Origin: Cytobacillus firmus
GTDB lineage: Bacteria > Bacillota > Bacilli > Bacillales > Cytobacillaceae
Assembly: GCF_023657595.1 (NCBI RefSeq)
Contig: NZ_CP098323.1
Location: 1,884,001-1,948,000, forward strand
Direction of reading: 5' to 3'
Length of the DNA stretch: 64,000 bases
The position numbers and the translations under genes are program-made. Each line of letters opens with the position of its first letter. Positions within the stretch are counted from its first letter, which is position 1. Under the pieces are notes generated by a model, which did not search any database, was not told where the DNA came from, and saw only the letters and a program-made list of their open reading frames with translations. Of this stretch, positions 10,036 to 19,541 are shown piece after piece.

Positions 10036-10251
10036 ATGGGTATGTACATTCTAGTTGGTGTACTGGCGCTTCTTGCCGGTGTAGCACTAGGATTTTTCAT
10101 TGCTCGAAAATATATGATGAGCTACCTTGAGAAAAATCCGCCAATTAATGAACAAATGCTTAAAATGATGATGATGCAAATGGGCATGAAGCCATCTCAA
10201 AAGAAGATCAACCAAATGATGAATGCCATGAACAAGCAGACTGGCAAGTAA
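10036..10251 (+). CDS. yneF: YneF, UPF0154 small membrane protein
   Basis: 71 residues: one N-terminal membrane segment (about 3-23, [20 protein letters not shown]) and a basic, methionine-rich tail ([20 protein letters not shown]) typical of UPF0154. AAGGAGG stands 9 bases before ATG 10036. Function unknown; conserved neighbour of sirA. Confidence 0.93.
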   Translation: MGMYILVGVLALLAGVALGFFIARKYMMSYLEKNPPINEQMLKMMMMQMGMKPSQKKINQMMNAMNKQTGK

Positions 10252-10274
10252 TCAGGGACAAGCATCCCATCGGA

Positions 10275-10314
10275 AACCACTTTTCTGTTACAATAACAGA
10301 AAGGTGGTTTTTTT
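10275..10314 (+). terminator. Terminator of yneF
   Basis: AACCAC(C)TTTCTGTTA-type stem pairing with TAACAGAAAGGTGGTT, then Ts. Confidence 0.88.
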
Positions 10315-10386
10315 GTTTTCAGAATGAAACCTTCTTTGAAACAGACCGTATATATACTATGACAAAACGTGAAAGGAACGAGCAAA

Positions 10387-10827
10387 ATGAAAAAAGTAAT
10401 TCTAATAGGGCTCCTTACCGTTTCCATGATATTAAGCGGCTGTTCCGTCTTGGGTGAAGTGAATAATTCCATTGACTATGTTAATGAAGCGACTGAGCAT
10501 ATCAATACATTAAGCGACTTTGCCGAAGAGGCGCCGCAAATGATTCAGGATGCGGCAGCAGATCCGGCATTAAAGCAGGAACTTGAAGACAGATTGATGA
10601 CACTAAAGCAGGAAGTTGAAGAATTTATCGCCATTCAGGATATCCCGACCTTGGCAGAGGATATTCACCAGGAGCTTGTGACCCAAAATGAAGCGTTGCT
10701 GGCAGAAATTAATAAAGTTTTGGAGAACGGCAGCCTTGCACTGGATCAGCTGGAGAATTCTGAGCTGTTCACTACGATTAATGAGGCAACAAGCCTGATA
10801 AACCGCATAGAAGCATTAGGGCAATAA
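10387..10827 (+). CDS. Small lipoprotein, DUF6376-like
   Basis: 146 residues. A type II signal peptide with lipobox LSGC (cysteine near residue 19) predicts a membrane-anchored extracytoplasmic protein. The remainder is acidic and helical, with heptad-like repeats (EEAPQMIQDAAADPALKQEL, LDQLENSELFTTINEATSLINRIEAL). It resembles the Bacillaceae DUF6376 lipoproteins; role unknown. Start ATG 10387 has AAAGGAACG upstream. A single gene closed by a terminator. Confidence 0.75.
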   Translation: MKKVILIGLLTVSMILSGCSVLGEVNNSIDYVNEATEHINTLSDFAEEAPQMIQDAAADPALKQELEDRLMTLKQEVEEFIAIQDIPTLAEDIHQELVTQNEALLAEINKVLENGSLALDQLENSELFTTINEATSLINRIEALGQ

Positions 10828-10850
10828 AGCATCCATCCGGGTGCTTTTTT
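10826..10850 (+). terminator. Terminator of the lipoprotein gene
   Basis: AAAGCATCC and GGGTGCTTTTTT form a short stem with a T run. Confidence 0.8.
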
Positions 10851-10928
10851 GTTGTGGGAAAAAATCTTCCTTATTTTCTCAATATTTGATAAACTATTTA
10901 AGCTATTATGGATTTCGGAGGATGGAGT

Positions 10929-12677
10929 ATGAAGGTTTTCTTTGATTTAATGTGGTTTTTTAAACAGGAGAAAAAGGCTTATGTAAACGGAATTATTCTG
11001 TTGTTATTTGTGGCACTGCTGCAGCTGGTTCCCCCAAAGGTAGTTGGGATTGTTGTCGACTCAATTAAAAATGGCCAGCTGAATGCGCAAGCATTAATCA
11101 TGTGGGTTGGACTTCTGATAGTTGTTGCCCTCATGATGTATGTCCTTCGCTATTATTGGCGCATTATGATATTTGGTTCAGCTGTTAAGCTGTCCAAACT
11201 TCTGCGCAACAGGCTTTATCTGCATTTCACGAATATGTCGCAAACCTTTTACCAGAAAAAGCGGGTAGGGGATTTGATGGCACATGCGACCAATGATCTG
11301 CAGGCCATTCAGCAGACGGCTGGGGCTGGGGTCCTAACCTTTGTCGATTCACTGGCGACAGGCGGCTTCGTTATAATCGCCATGGCGGCAACAATCAGCT
11401 GGAAGTTAACGCTGATCTGCTTGATTCCGATGCCCTTCATGGCACTTCTCACAAGCTGGTATGGAACACTTCTTCATAAACGGTTCCACAAAGCACAGGA
11501 GGCTTTTTCTTCACTGAATGACAAGACTCAGGAAAGTGTTTCAGGAATTAAAGTGATTAAAACATTCGGCCAGGAAAAAGAAGATATAGAAGATTTCCGG
11601 AGGCAGTCTGAAGATGTAGTGCAAAAGAACATCTCTGTTGCAAAGGTTGATTCTTTGTTTGATCCGACGATCAGCATTATTGTAGGGCTTTCTTTCTTCC
11701 TGTCTATTGCATTTGGATCAAGATATGTTATCGCAGGAGAGCTGACAATCGGGCAGCTGGTTTCATTCACAACTTACTTGGGTCTCCTTATTTGGCCAAT
11801 GCTCGCTTTTGGCTGGCTGTTCAACATTGTGGAAAGAGGCCGAGCCTCTTATGATCGAGTTTCTGCTCTTCTTGCAGAAGAAATCGATATAAAGGATGAT
11901 GAGACTGGCATCAATGAAGTTCCAAGCGGTGATATTGAGTACAGGATTGAGGAATTCACCTATCCGGGTGAACAGGAAATGCTGCTTAAGGATATTCATT
12001 TTAGGCTGGAAAGAGGAGAGACTCTCGGCATAGCAGGTAAAACGGGTGCGGGCAAAACTTCACTGCTTAAGCTATTGTTCAGGGAGTTTGAAGGCTATAA
12101 AGGGGAAATTCTTTTTGCAGGACATCCTATCAGCCGCTATAAAGTCGGAAAGCTGAGAGAAGCGATCGGCTATGTCCCGCAGGAGCACTTCCTATTCTCG
12201 GCAACAGTTGCTGAAAATATAGCTTTCACGAGACCGGATGCAGACCTGGAAGATATTTATGCGGCCGCGAAACTGGCCAATATCCATGAAGATATTCTTC
12301 AATTTACAGAAGGTTATATGACTGTTGCAGGTGAGAGAGGGGTCTCCCTTTCCGGAGGGCAGAAGCAGCGTATTTCCATTGCAAGGGCACTTATGATGAA
12401 TCCGGAAGTATTGATTTTGGATGACTCCCTTTCTGCTGTTGATGCCAAAACTGAGGAAGCGATTCTTACTTCATTGCGGGCCGAGCGGGCTGGCAAGACA
12501 ACGATTATTACTGCTCACCGGCTGAGTGCCATTCAGCATGCGAATCTCATATTGGTACTGGATGAAGGAAGAATTGTCCAGAGGGGAACACATGATGAAC
12601 TAATGGCTGAAGACGGCTGGTATAAGAATATGTATCTGCGGCAGCAGCTGGAGGAGCTTGTAGAGCATGGGGGATAA
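10929..12677 (+). CDS. ABC exporter half-transporter, degenerate-site subunit (YheI/BmrC-like)
   Basis: 582 residues: six membrane helices in about 1-320, then an ATPase domain with Walker A GKTGAGKT (about 369-376), an intact signature LSGGQ (about 474) and Walker B VLILDDS (about 496). The catalytic glutamate after Walker B is replaced by aspartate. That is the hallmark of the non-consensus half of heterodimeric exporters such as BmrC of BmrCD. CGGAGG lies 9 bases before ATG 10929. It is co-transcribed with the next gene; together they probably export lipophilic drugs or another amphipathic substrate. Confidence 0.88.
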   Translation: MKVFFDLMWFFKQEKKAYVNGIILLLFVALLQLVPPKVVGIVVDSIKNGQLNAQALIMWVGLLIVVALMMYVLRYYWRIMIFGSAVKLSKLLRNRLYLHFTNMSQTFYQKKRVGDLMAHATNDLQAIQQTAGAGVLTFVDSLATGGFVIIAMAATISWKLTLICLIPMPFMALLTSWYGTLLHKRFHKAQEAFSSLNDKTQESVSGIKVIKTFGQEKEDIEDFRRQSEDVVQKNISVAKVDSLFDPTISIIVGLSFFLSIAFGSRYVIAGELTIGQLVSFTTYLGLLIWPMLAFGWLFNIVERGRASYDRVSALLAEEIDIKDDETGINEVPSGDIEYRIEEFTYPGEQEMLLKDIHFRLERGETLGIAGKTGAGKTSLLKLLFREFEGYKGEILFAGHPISRYKVGKLREAIGYVPQEHFLFSATVAENIAFTRPDADLEDIYAAAKLANIHEDILQFTEGYMTVAGERGVSLSGGQKQRISIARALMMNPEVLILDDSLSAVDAKTEEAILTSLRAERAGKTTIITAHRLSAIQHANLILVLDEGRIVQRGTHDELMAEDGWYKNMYLRQQLEELVEHGG

Positions 12678-12681
12678 GTCA

Positions 12682-14475
12682 ATGGAAAAGACACCGATTA
12701 TGAAGGAAAAAGAGCAGCGGAAGGTCCTTTTCCGGCTGCTTTCCTATACAAAACCGCATAAGAAAACAATCACACTTGCCTTCAGTCTGCTTCTTTTAAC
12801 AACGATTGGAGACATCCTTGGTCCGATTCTTGTCAAAATTTTTATCGATGATTATTTAACACCTGGAAATCTGGTTTTTGAGCCGTTATTTGCCCTCGGT
12901 GCAGCCTATCTGGGCATTCAGATCATGAATGTGCTGGTATCCTATTTTCAGCTGCTCAAATTTCAGGAGATCGCGCTGAAAATCATTCAGCAGCTGCGTG
13001 TGGATGTCTTTTCGAAGGTACAGTCACTGGGCTTGAAGTACTTTGATAAAACGCCGGCGGGAAGTATTGTTTCCCGGGTTACCAATGATACAGAGGCGAT
13101 AAAAGATATGTTTGTCAGTGTCCTGGTTACCTTCATTCAGGGTGCCTTCCTTCTGACAGGGATCTTTATGGCGATGTTTATCCTGAATGTGAAGCTTGCC
13201 CTGTTTTGTCTGGTAATTCTCCCGATTCTTTTTATGATCATCCGGACTTACCGCAAATACAGCTCTGTTTTCTATAAGGACCTAAGGGAAAGGCTTAGCG
13301 AGCTGAATGCAAAACTGAGTGAATCACTGCAGGGAATGTCGATCATCCAGGTATTCAGACAGGAAAAAAGGCTGCGCAAGGAATTTGGCGATATTAATGA
13401 GCAGCATTATAAGGCAGGGATGCGCAATATCAAAATGGATGGGCTGCTGCTAAGGCCGGCCATTGACCTTGTTTATGTTCTGGCACTTGTTATTGTATTG
13501 AGCTTTTTTGGGATATCTTCTTTTAACAGTCCAATTGATATCGGTGTGCTGTATGCCTTTGTAAGCTATCTGGACCGCTTTTTTGAGCCTGTGAATCAGA
13601 TCATGATGAGGCTTTCCATGTATCAGCAGGCCATCATTGCGGCTTCAAGAGCGTTTGCGCTGCTGGACGAAAAGGAGCTTGCCCCAGCACAGGAGGACTG
13701 CAATTCTGCTGAAATCAGCGAGGGAGAGATTGAGTTCAGGAACATCAGCTTCTCCTATGACGGCAAAAGGGATGTTTTGAAAAATATCTCATTTTCTGCC
13801 AAACCGGGTGAAACCGTTGCTCTCGTAGGCCATACCGGCAGCGGCAAAAGCTCTATCATTAATTTAATGATGCGATTCTATGAATATGAACGCGGTGATA
13901 TACTCATTGACGGAAGAAGCATTAAGTCCTACCCAGCAGAAGAATTGCGTACAAAAATGGGGCTTGTCCTTCAGGATCCTTTCCTTTTTTACGGGACGAT
14001 TAAGGATAACATCATGCTGCATAATAAAAGCATGACAGATGCTGAGATTGAAGCTGCGGCTCAGTTTGTTCAGGCTCATACTTTCATAGAAAAGTTGGAA
14101 GACGGTTATGACCATCCTGTGGTGGAGAGGGGATCGACTTTTTCAAGTGGGCAAAGACAGCTCATTGCTTTTGCAAGAACGATCGCTGCCAATCCGAAAA
14201 TTCTTGTGCTGGATGAAGCAACAGCTAATATTGATACTGAAACAGAAGAAGCTATTCAGACAGCACTGGAAGAAATGAGAAAGGGCCGCACAACAATTGC
14301 GATTGCTCATCGCTTGTCTACCATACAGGATGCTGAACTGATTCTCGTTCTTCATCAGGGGGAAATAGTAGAAAGAGGAACGCACCAGGAACTGCTGGCA
14401 AAGCGGGGGTTGTATCATAAAATGTATCTGCTGCAGAATGGGTCTGCTGAAAAAGTGGAGGATACAGTAGGCTAA
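12682..14475 (+). CDS. ABC exporter half-transporter, catalytic subunit (YheH/BmrD-like)
   Basis: 597 residues: membrane domain in about 1-325, then an ATPase domain with Walker A GHTGSGKS and Walker B ILVLDEAT with the catalytic glutamate present. The signature is FSSGQ instead of LSGGQ. Complementing the Asp-substituted Walker B of the partner, this yields one competent and one degenerate ATP site. Start ATG 12682 is 4 bases behind the partner's stop, with GGGGGAT upstream; ATG 12667 (overlapping by 11 bases) is an alternative. Confidence 0.88.
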   Translation: MEKTPIMKEKEQRKVLFRLLSYTKPHKKTITLAFSLLLLTTIGDILGPILVKIFIDDYLTPGNLVFEPLFALGAAYLGIQIMNVLVSYFQLLKFQEIALKIIQQLRVDVFSKVQSLGLKYFDKTPAGSIVSRVTNDTEAIKDMFVSVLVTFIQGAFLLTGIFMAMFILNVKLALFCLVILPILFMIIRTYRKYSSVFYKDLRERLSELNAKLSESLQGMSIIQVFRQEKRLRKEFGDINEQHYKAGMRNIKMDGLLLRPAIDLVYVLALVIVLSFFGISSFNSPIDIGVLYAFVSYLDRFFEPVNQIMMRLSMYQQAIIAASRAFALLDEKELAPAQEDCNSAEISEGEIEFRNISFSYDGKRDVLKNISFSAKPGETVALVGHTGSGKSSIINLMMRFYEYERGDILIDGRSIKSYPAEELRTKMGLVLQDPFLFYGTIKDNIMLHNKSMTDAEIEAAAQFVQAHTFIEKLEDGYDHPVVERGSTFSSGQRQLIAFARTIAANPKILVLDEATANIDTETEEAIQTALEEMRKGRTTIAIAHRLSTIQDAELILVLHQGEIVERGTHQELLAKRGLYHKMYLLQNGSAEKVEDTVG

Positions 14476-14478
14476 TAG

Positions 14479-14511
14479 AAAAGACGTGTGAATGGCCACA
14501 CGTCTTTTCTT
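14479..14511. terminator. Shared terminator between the ABC exporter and the MBL gene
   Basis: AAAAGACGTGTG and CACACGTCTTTT form a perfect 12-bp stem with T and A flanks, so it can serve both converging genes. Confidence 0.9.
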
Positions 14512-14514
14512 CTC

Positions 14515-15276
14515 TTAAAAGGAGCAGGATTCTCCATCTTCAGGCACTATTAGTTGATCGGAAAAGCCTTTGTCTTTACTATAGCTTTTTAACTCTTCCT
14601 TTGATAGTGTCCAATGGTTGACCGCCTCCATGTGGACAGAAATAATCCTGGCATCCGGGGCAGCTTTGGAAACTTCATAGATATCTTCTTTCCCCATAAC
14701 AAGCGAGCCGCCTTCAAGAAACTGGTTATCTCCGCCATTAACAACTATGACTTCAGGGCTCTGTGTTTCAATAACTTCCTGAACAGCATCATACCAAACT
14801 GTATCTCCTGCTACATAAAGTGTTTTTTCACTGTGATGTTTGAAGACCACTCCACAAACCAGACCGGCCAGTTTTAAAGTTTCGCCCCTGCCATGTTCGC
14901 CCTTTGTTTTAACTAGTTGGATATCTTCAAAAACAGTTTCTTCATGGAGGACTTCAATATTATTAAATCCTGCTTTTTTCACTTCAGCGGCATCTTCTTC
15001 ATTTTGCACAAATATTTTAATGTCCTTTGGAAATGCCATTTTGGCAACATCATCAAAGTGGTCTAAATGCAGGTGGGTAACAATTACGGCATCCACATTA
15101 TGAATGATTTCATCAATGGAGACTGGAAGATCTGTTAAAGGATTGTTATGATCTTGTCTGATTGAATTTGGAAAAGGCGGGTAAGTCCCCTTTTCGGCCA
15201 AAAAGGGATCTATTAAAAACTTTTTCTCTGCATATTGGACAACTAGTGTAGCGTTGCGGATCAGCTGTATATTCAT
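14515..15276 (-). CDS. Metallo-beta-lactamase-fold hydrolase
   Basis: 253 residues with the binuclear zinc motif HLHLDH (in VIVTHLHLDHFDD), AGDTVWYD, and a late histidine in ISVHMEAVNHW. The layout resembles UlaG/YtnP-type soluble hydrolases; the substrate cannot be told. AAAGGAG lies 11 bases before ATG. It is divergent from an Lrp/AsnC-type regulator at 15395, which is a likely controller. Confidence 0.85.
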   Translation of the reverse strand: MNIQLIRNATLVVQYAEKKFLIDPFLAEKGTYPPFPNSIRQDHNNPLTDLPVSIDEIIHNVDAVIVTHLHLDHFDDVAKMAFPKDIKIFVQNEEDAAEVKKAGFNNIEVLHEETVFEDIQLVKTKGEHGRGETLKLAGLVCGVVFKHHSEKTLYVAGDTVWYDAVQEVIETQSPEVIVVNGGDNQFLEGGSLVMGKEDIYEVSKAAPDARIISVHMEAVNHWTLSKEELKSYSKDKGFSDQLIVPEDGESCSF

Positions 15277-15394
15277 ATAAATGTACTCCTTTTCTTTGAT
15301 TTACATATAGTTTATACTAAGACCCGCTGGCAATTACATAGATAAAATCAAGTCTTTTTGCCGTTTAACTTGAAAAGTGAAAGGAGTTGAAAAA

Positions 15395-15802
15395 ATGCTG
15401 GATCACACCGATCGGCGTATATTGGAGGAACTTTCCAGTTACAGCCGGATCACAATGAAGGAACTGGGGGAGAAAGTCCATTTAACTGGCCAGGCAGCCG
15501 CATCTAGAGTGGCGAAATTAGAAGATCAGGGCGTAATTGAGGGGTACACAATTAAAGTGAACCAGGAGAAATTAGGGTATTCTGTCCATGCTTTTATTAC
15601 GGTTATCACTCAAAGTATGAATCATCAGCCTTATCTGACATTTGTGAAAGCACAAAAGGAAATCATACATAATTATAAAATCAGCGGAGATGGCTGTTAT
15701 CTGCTTGAATGCAAATTCCCGTCAAATGGACGGTTAGATCAATTTTTAACAGACTTGAATAAGCATGCAAATTATAAATTATCAATTGTCATTAATAAAT
15801 AA
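15395..15802 (+). CDS. Lrp/AsnC-family transcriptional regulator
   Basis: 135 residues: HTH at about 3-50 (DHTDRRILEELSSYSRITMKELGEKVHLTGQAAASRV), then a ligand-binding RAM-like half (GYSVHAFITV ... GDGCYLLECKF). Start ATG 15395 is preceded by AAAGGAG. Divergent from the MBL hydrolase across about 118 bases; local control is probable. Effector unknown. Confidence 0.88.
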   Translation: MLDHTDRRILEELSSYSRITMKELGEKVHLTGQAAASRVAKLEDQGVIEGYTIKVNQEKLGYSVHAFITVITQSMNHQPYLTFVKAQKEIIHNYKISGDGCYLLECKFPSNGRLDQFLTDLNKHANYKLSIVINK

Positions 15803-15824
15803 CTGAACCAGAGGGGCGAAATGT

Positions 15825-15858
15825 AAAAAACAGCCTGCATTGGTTGCATGGCTGTTTC
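15825..15858. terminator. Bidirectional terminator, lrp-like gene and ynzD
   Basis: AAACAGCC-type stem with GCATGGCTGTTT, flanked by A and T runs, between convergent genes. Confidence 0.8.
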
Positions 15859-16053
15859 TTAATGTGTCTGCACTTTTTTAATGAAGCTTCGGTTATATTC
15901 ATTTAATAGGGCATCCAATTCCTGGCTGTATCGGATTGCTGCGGCAGAGCTTAAGCCGCTTTTCATGGCCACTTGAATTAACTCTGTTCTTTTTTGTTCG
16001 ATTAATGTAAGCAGTTCCTGTTTACACACGGCCAATAATTCCTCTCTGATCAT
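15859..16053 (-). CDS. ynzD: YnzD, Spo0E-like aspartyl-phosphate phosphatase
   Basis: 64 residues, two helices, with the Spo0E-family motif SxxxD at Ser43-Asp47 (SQELD). Family members dephosphorylate Spo0A~P and so delay sporulation. The position next to ccdA matches B. subtilis. The N-terminal start MIREELL follows a weak ribosome binding site on the minus strand. Confidence 0.88.
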   Translation of the reverse strand: MIREELLAVCKQELLTLIEQKRTELIQVAMKSGLSSAAAIRYSQELDALLNEYNRSFIKKVQTH

Positions 16054-16345
16054 TTCTTATATGTAGGCTATACTCTGCCAATTTGAATCCATGTCAAAAG
16101 CTGAAAGATAATAACAGAATTTGTTAAGATCTATACTAGTATATCGAATTATGGTAATAAATTCAAAAGAAACTTGTTTTAAACTTTAGTAACATTTACA
16201 TTAAAATTACATGTTCTAGGTTGAAAATTAATATGAATTTTAGTAGCAGCTGATGACACAAAATGTTCACATACTATCCATTATCTTTTCTAGATGGGAT
16301 TTGTTAGAATGAAATTGGAATGAATGAGTATCAGGAGTTGTGACT

Positions 16346-17053
16346 ATGACAGATTTGAATGTATTTATTGCATTAGGGGCAGGGTTTTTAAGCTTTGTTT
16401 CACCTTGCTGCCTGCCATTATATCCGGCTTTTTTATCGTATATCACCGGAATGTCTGTAGGGGAGATTAAAGAAGAAAATGCGATGATGCAGAGAAGGAG
16501 CATGCTTCATACACTATTTTTCCTGATCGGATTTTCGGCCATTTTTATCGCTATTGGGTTTGGAACTACCTTGCTTGGTCAATTCTTTCAGCAATACCAG
16601 GATTTAATCAGGCAAATTGGCGCCATCTTTGTATTTATATTTGGATTATTAATTGTAGGCATTATTAAGCCCGAATTTCTTATGAAAGAAAGGCGGTTTG
16701 AATTTAAGAATCGTCCATCGGGCCTTCTGGGATCTGTTCTGATCGGAATGGCATTCGCTGCAGGCTGGACCCCATGTACAGGTCCAATATTAGGGGCGGT
16801 CTGGTCATTAGCAGTCACAAATCCTAATTCTGCAATGGTTTACATGATTGCCTATATTCTTGGCTTTGCTATACCATTCTTTGTTCTATCCTTCTTCATA
16901 GGGAAAATGCAATGGATTAGGCGAAACAGCGCCAAGATTATGAAAATCGGCGGAGTGCTGATGATGATCATGGGTGTAGTTTTATTCTTTGACTGGATGA
17001 CAAAAATCATTATTTTCCTTTCACCGTTATTTGGCGGATTTACTGGTTTCTAA
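16346..17053 (+). CDS. ccdA: CcdA, thiol-disulfide transporter for cytochrome c maturation
   Basis: 235 residues with about six membrane helices. It passes reducing equivalents across the membrane for c-type cytochrome assembly and spore-cortex formation in Bacillus. The two essential intramembrane cysteines are seen in [11 protein letters not shown] and [11 protein letters not shown]. Start ATG 16346 has CAGGAG 8 bases upstream. It is followed by yneI and ccdC as in B. subtilis. Confidence 0.96.
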   Translation: MTDLNVFIALGAGFLSFVSPCCLPLYPAFLSYITGMSVGEIKEENAMMQRRSMLHTLFFLIGFSAIFIAIGFGTTLLGQFFQQYQDLIRQIGAIFVFIFGLLIVGIIKPEFLMKERRFEFKNRPSGLLGSVLIGMAFAAGWTPCTGPILGAVWSLAVTNPNSAMVYMIAYILGFAIPFFVLSFFIGKMQWIRRNSAKIMKIGGVLMMIMGVVLFFDWMTKIIIFLSPLFGGFTGF

Positions 17054-17060
17054 GAGCATG

Positions 17061-17093
17061 GGCACATTCAATTTAGGAATGTGCCTTTTTTTT
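17061..17093 (+). terminator. Terminator of ccdA
   Basis: GGCACATTC, loop, GGAATGTGCC and a T8 run. Confidence 0.9.
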
Positions 17094-17334
17094 ATGTGAT
17101 AAGGAAAAAGGGCTAGGACAGGTGGTCGAAATTTGTCATATTCTTTCAATTGAAATATATCTGATAGTTCGATATATTGAAATATGTGTTCTTACGGAGT
17201 GGAATAATGTATCTCTCTAAAGGAATGATTTTTTTCTTCCAGATGTTTTAATAAATGTTATTATGGGTATTTTTTACTATGTATGTAGTATAATAGAGAT
17301 ATAGCTTCCAATGCACTACAAGGGGGAAACAGCG

Positions 17335-17694
17335 GTGGCGAGAATTTTAATAGTTGATGATGCGAAGTTTATGAGGGTTACCCTGAGCAGCATTCTGAAA
17401 AAAGCCGACCATGAAATTGTGGGAGAAGGGGAAAACGGAAAGGAAGCCGTGGACCTATTCGTAAATCTGAAGCCAGATCTGGTGATGATGGATATTACGA
17501 TGCCAGAAATGAGCGGGCTCGAGGCTGTCCGGGAAATTAAGAGGGACAACCCTAATGCAAAGGTTATCATGTGTTCAGCCATGGGCCAGCAGAAGGTAGT
17601 GGTTGAATCCATTGAAGCAGGTGCGAAGGATTTTATTATAAAACCATTTGATGAAGGCCGTGTACTAGAAGCGGTAAATCGGGTATTAAGTTAA
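17335..17694 (+). CDS. yneI: YneI, CheY-like stand-alone receiver
   Basis: 119 residues, a single receiver domain: acidic pair Asp8-Asp9, phospho-acceptor Asp53 (MMDITMP), CSAMG, and the conserved lysine in IIKPF. There is no output domain. The start is GTG 17335 with AAGGGGG upstream, giving MARILIVDD, the family start. A TATAAT box lies at 17289-17294. It stands between ccdA and ccdC; its partner kinase is unknown. Confidence 0.92.
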   Translation: MARILIVDDAKFMRVTLSSILKKADHEIVGEGENGKEAVDLFVNLKPDLVMMDITMPEMSGLEAVREIKRDNPNAKVIMCSAMGQQKVVVESIEAGAKDFIIKPFDEGRVLEAVNRVLS

Positions 17695-17696
17695 GA

Positions 17697-17757
17697 GCTG
17701 ACTCGGGGTACCCTGGACATACGGATGTGTCCGGGTATCAGCTGGAGTGGCTTTTTT
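17697..17757 (+). terminator. Terminator of yneI
   Basis: CCCTGGACAT pairs with ATGTGTCCGGG, nested in an AGCTGACTC/GAGTGGCT-type outer stem, then seven Ts. Confidence 0.8.
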
Positions 17758-17846
17758 TGATGAACTTTTATCCCTCTGAGTACCTTAATTAAGCTTATTA
17801 AGATATAATATGGTTAGTAATCAAATGAAATAGAGGATGAAATCGA

Positions 17847-18335
17847 ATGGACTTTGTATTAATTTCATCAATCGGTGCCGTATTTATGGCAATCTTCGCT
17901 ATGTTCATCCGCATGAAGGCTGCAAAAAAGCCGGCTTCAGCCAAAAAAATCATCTTGCCGCCGATTTTTATGAGCACAGGTGCTCTTATGTTTACCGTTC
18001 CTTATTTTCGTGTTACTCCATTGGAGATTCTGGAAGCGGCCACAGTTGGATTGCTGTTTTCCATGCTTTTAATTAAAACATCCTCATTTGAAATCAGGGA
18101 CAGCGAAATTTATCTGAAGCGCTCCAAAGCATTTGCTTTTATATTAATAGGGTTGCTTGTGATCCGCATCATTGGAAAAATAGCTCTTAGCTCAACAATC
18201 GACTATGGTCAGCTGAGCGGCATGTTCTGGATTCTCGCATTTTCGATGATTGTACCGTGGAGAATTGCCATGTATATGAATTATCGAAAGCTTCATCACG
18301 AGCTGAACGGATCGGGGAATCCCAAAACAACTTAA
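17847..18335 (+). CDS. ccdC: CcdC (YneJ), cytochrome c locus membrane protein
   Basis: 162 residues with about five membrane helices. It matches the B. subtilis CcdC family (MKAAKKPASAKKIILPPIFMSTGA; a C-terminal PWRIAMYMNYRKL). It is not essential for cytochrome c synthesis in B. subtilis; exact role unresolved. ATG 17847 follows a weak GAGGATG site. Confidence 0.9.
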   Translation: MDFVLISSIGAVFMAIFAMFIRMKAAKKPASAKKIILPPIFMSTGALMFTVPYFRVTPLEILEAATVGLLFSMLLIKTSSFEIRDSEIYLKRSKAFAFILIGLLVIRIIGKIALSSTIDYGQLSGMFWILAFSMIVPWRIAMYMNYRKLHHELNGSGNPKTT

Positions 18336-18342
18336 TCGATTG

Positions 18343-18374
18343 AAAGCCGCCGGGTACTGCACTCGGCGGCTTTT
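18343..18374. terminator. Terminator between ccdC and the dinB-like gene
   Basis: AAAGCCGCCG and CGGCGGCTTTT form a perfect stem usable in both directions. Confidence 0.9.
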
Positions 18375-18384
18375 GCATTGTTAT

Positions 18385-18879
18385 TTAATGGACTCCATTT
18401 TTGGGGTCCCATAGTCCATACATTTTCCGGATTTCTACGATTTGGCCAATGTGATAGGCGTTGTGGATGGTTAAGTTTGAAATGACAGACGACCAGGATT
18501 CAATCGGTTCCTTATAGGCGGAGGAGAGAAGCTTTTCTTCACTGCATTCTTCCAGGGCTTTAATCCACTCAGTCAAGACGTTCTGAAGAGCTTTTATGGC
18601 AGAATGCCAATCCTCTTCAGTAACGGATTCATTGGTGCTGAAAGTTTCGTCATTGGCGATATGGGTTTGGGAGAGCGGCAATTCTTTTAATCTAGTTAGA
18701 TAGCGGTCATTCCAGAAGGTAAGGTGGGTGACGATCTGCCAGATGGAATTACCGGTTCCTGACTTGTAGGATGCTTCTTTTGCTGATAATCCTCCGATGG
18801 CAGCTGATAACGGGACAAACCAATTGGGCTGGTCGAGGCAGGCGGACAGCTGTTTTAATAAGACTTCTTTTGTGGTCAT
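18385..18879 (-). CDS. DinB-family four-helix protein
   Basis: 164 residues of the DinB/YfiT-like four-helix bundle superfamily. Metal-ligand-type histidines stand in WQIVTHLTFWNDR and in the C-terminal TIHNAYHIGQI. Family members are often thiol-dependent transferases; the reaction here is unknown. AAAGGAG precedes ATG on the minus strand. Confidence 0.85.
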   Translation of the reverse strand: MTTKEVLLKQLSACLDQPNWFVPLSAAIGGLSAKEASYKSGTGNSIWQIVTHLTFWNDRYLTRLKELPLSQTHIANDETFSTNESVTEEDWHSAIKALQNVLTEWIKALEECSEEKLLSSAYKEPIESWSSVISNLTIHNAYHIGQIVEIRKMYGLWDPKNGVH

Positions 18880-18991
18880 TGGATTACTCCTTTTTGGATA
18901 GAGTTACTCTCCATTTCTATTCAATAAAGGTGGTGAGTATCCTTCTTAAAGGCGGAAAAAATAAAAAACCATTCCGGCGTTCCGAAATGGC

Positions 18992-19417
18992 TTAGAATAA
19001 ATGTTCATATGGCGTGATACTTATCTGTTTTTCTGTCAATTTCTTGCGCAGAAATTTGTGGTCCCGTTTTGGAGTGGCTAGAATATAGCCTCGAATCAGG
19101 AGATCCTGATCAATTTGATCTGCCTTTTCATTTACAGCAAGTTCTCCAATTTTACCGGCAATCTTCATTCTTGCTACATCTCTGAACAGTTCAGGCACCG
19201 GACTTACGAGATCCTCCAGCAAATCTTTTTCCCTCTGCTGCCATAGATGCCGCGTTTCATTGACATAATGCTCTTCCCAATCCAAATCCGATTTGCCATC
19301 TTCTTTCGGCATGCGCTTTAAAAACTTGCGGAACATAAAAAAGCCGCCAATCGCAAAGAACGAAATCAGAATGATAACCCAGAACAATATAAAATACATA
19401 AACCAGCCTTCTAGCAT
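18992..19417 (-). CDS. yneK: YneK, DUF2621 membrane protein
   Basis: 141 residues: an N-terminal membrane helix (about 5-28), then a cytoplasmic domain with DLDWEEHYVNETRHLW and TPKRDHKFLRKKL, as in Bacillus DUF2621 proteins. Function unknown. It is the last gene of the conserved yne block, directly before selC. Confidence 0.88.
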   Translation of the reverse strand: MLEGWFMYFILFWVIILISFFAIGGFFMFRKFLKRMPKEDGKSDLDWEEHYVNETRHLWQQREKDLLEDLVSPVPELFRDVARMKIAGKIGELAVNEKADQIDQDLLIRGYILATPKRDHKFLRKKLTEKQISITPYEHLF

Positions 19418-19497
19418 TTTCCTTCACCTACACACATATTTTCCTGTCCTTATTATAAGCCTTGTCCCGAGAAACGACAAGAAAGGAGGCATAAGTC

Positions 19498-19526
19498 TTG
19501 AAAGCAGCACCATTTGCCCTTATAAT
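19498..19526 (+). promoter_or_regulatory. Promoter of selC
   Basis: TTGAAA at 19498-19503, a 17-base spacer, and TATAAT at 19521-19526; the tRNA begins 16 bases downstream. A close sigma-A consensus. Confidence 0.85.
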
Positions 19527-19541
19527 AGGAAGAGTCTTTAC

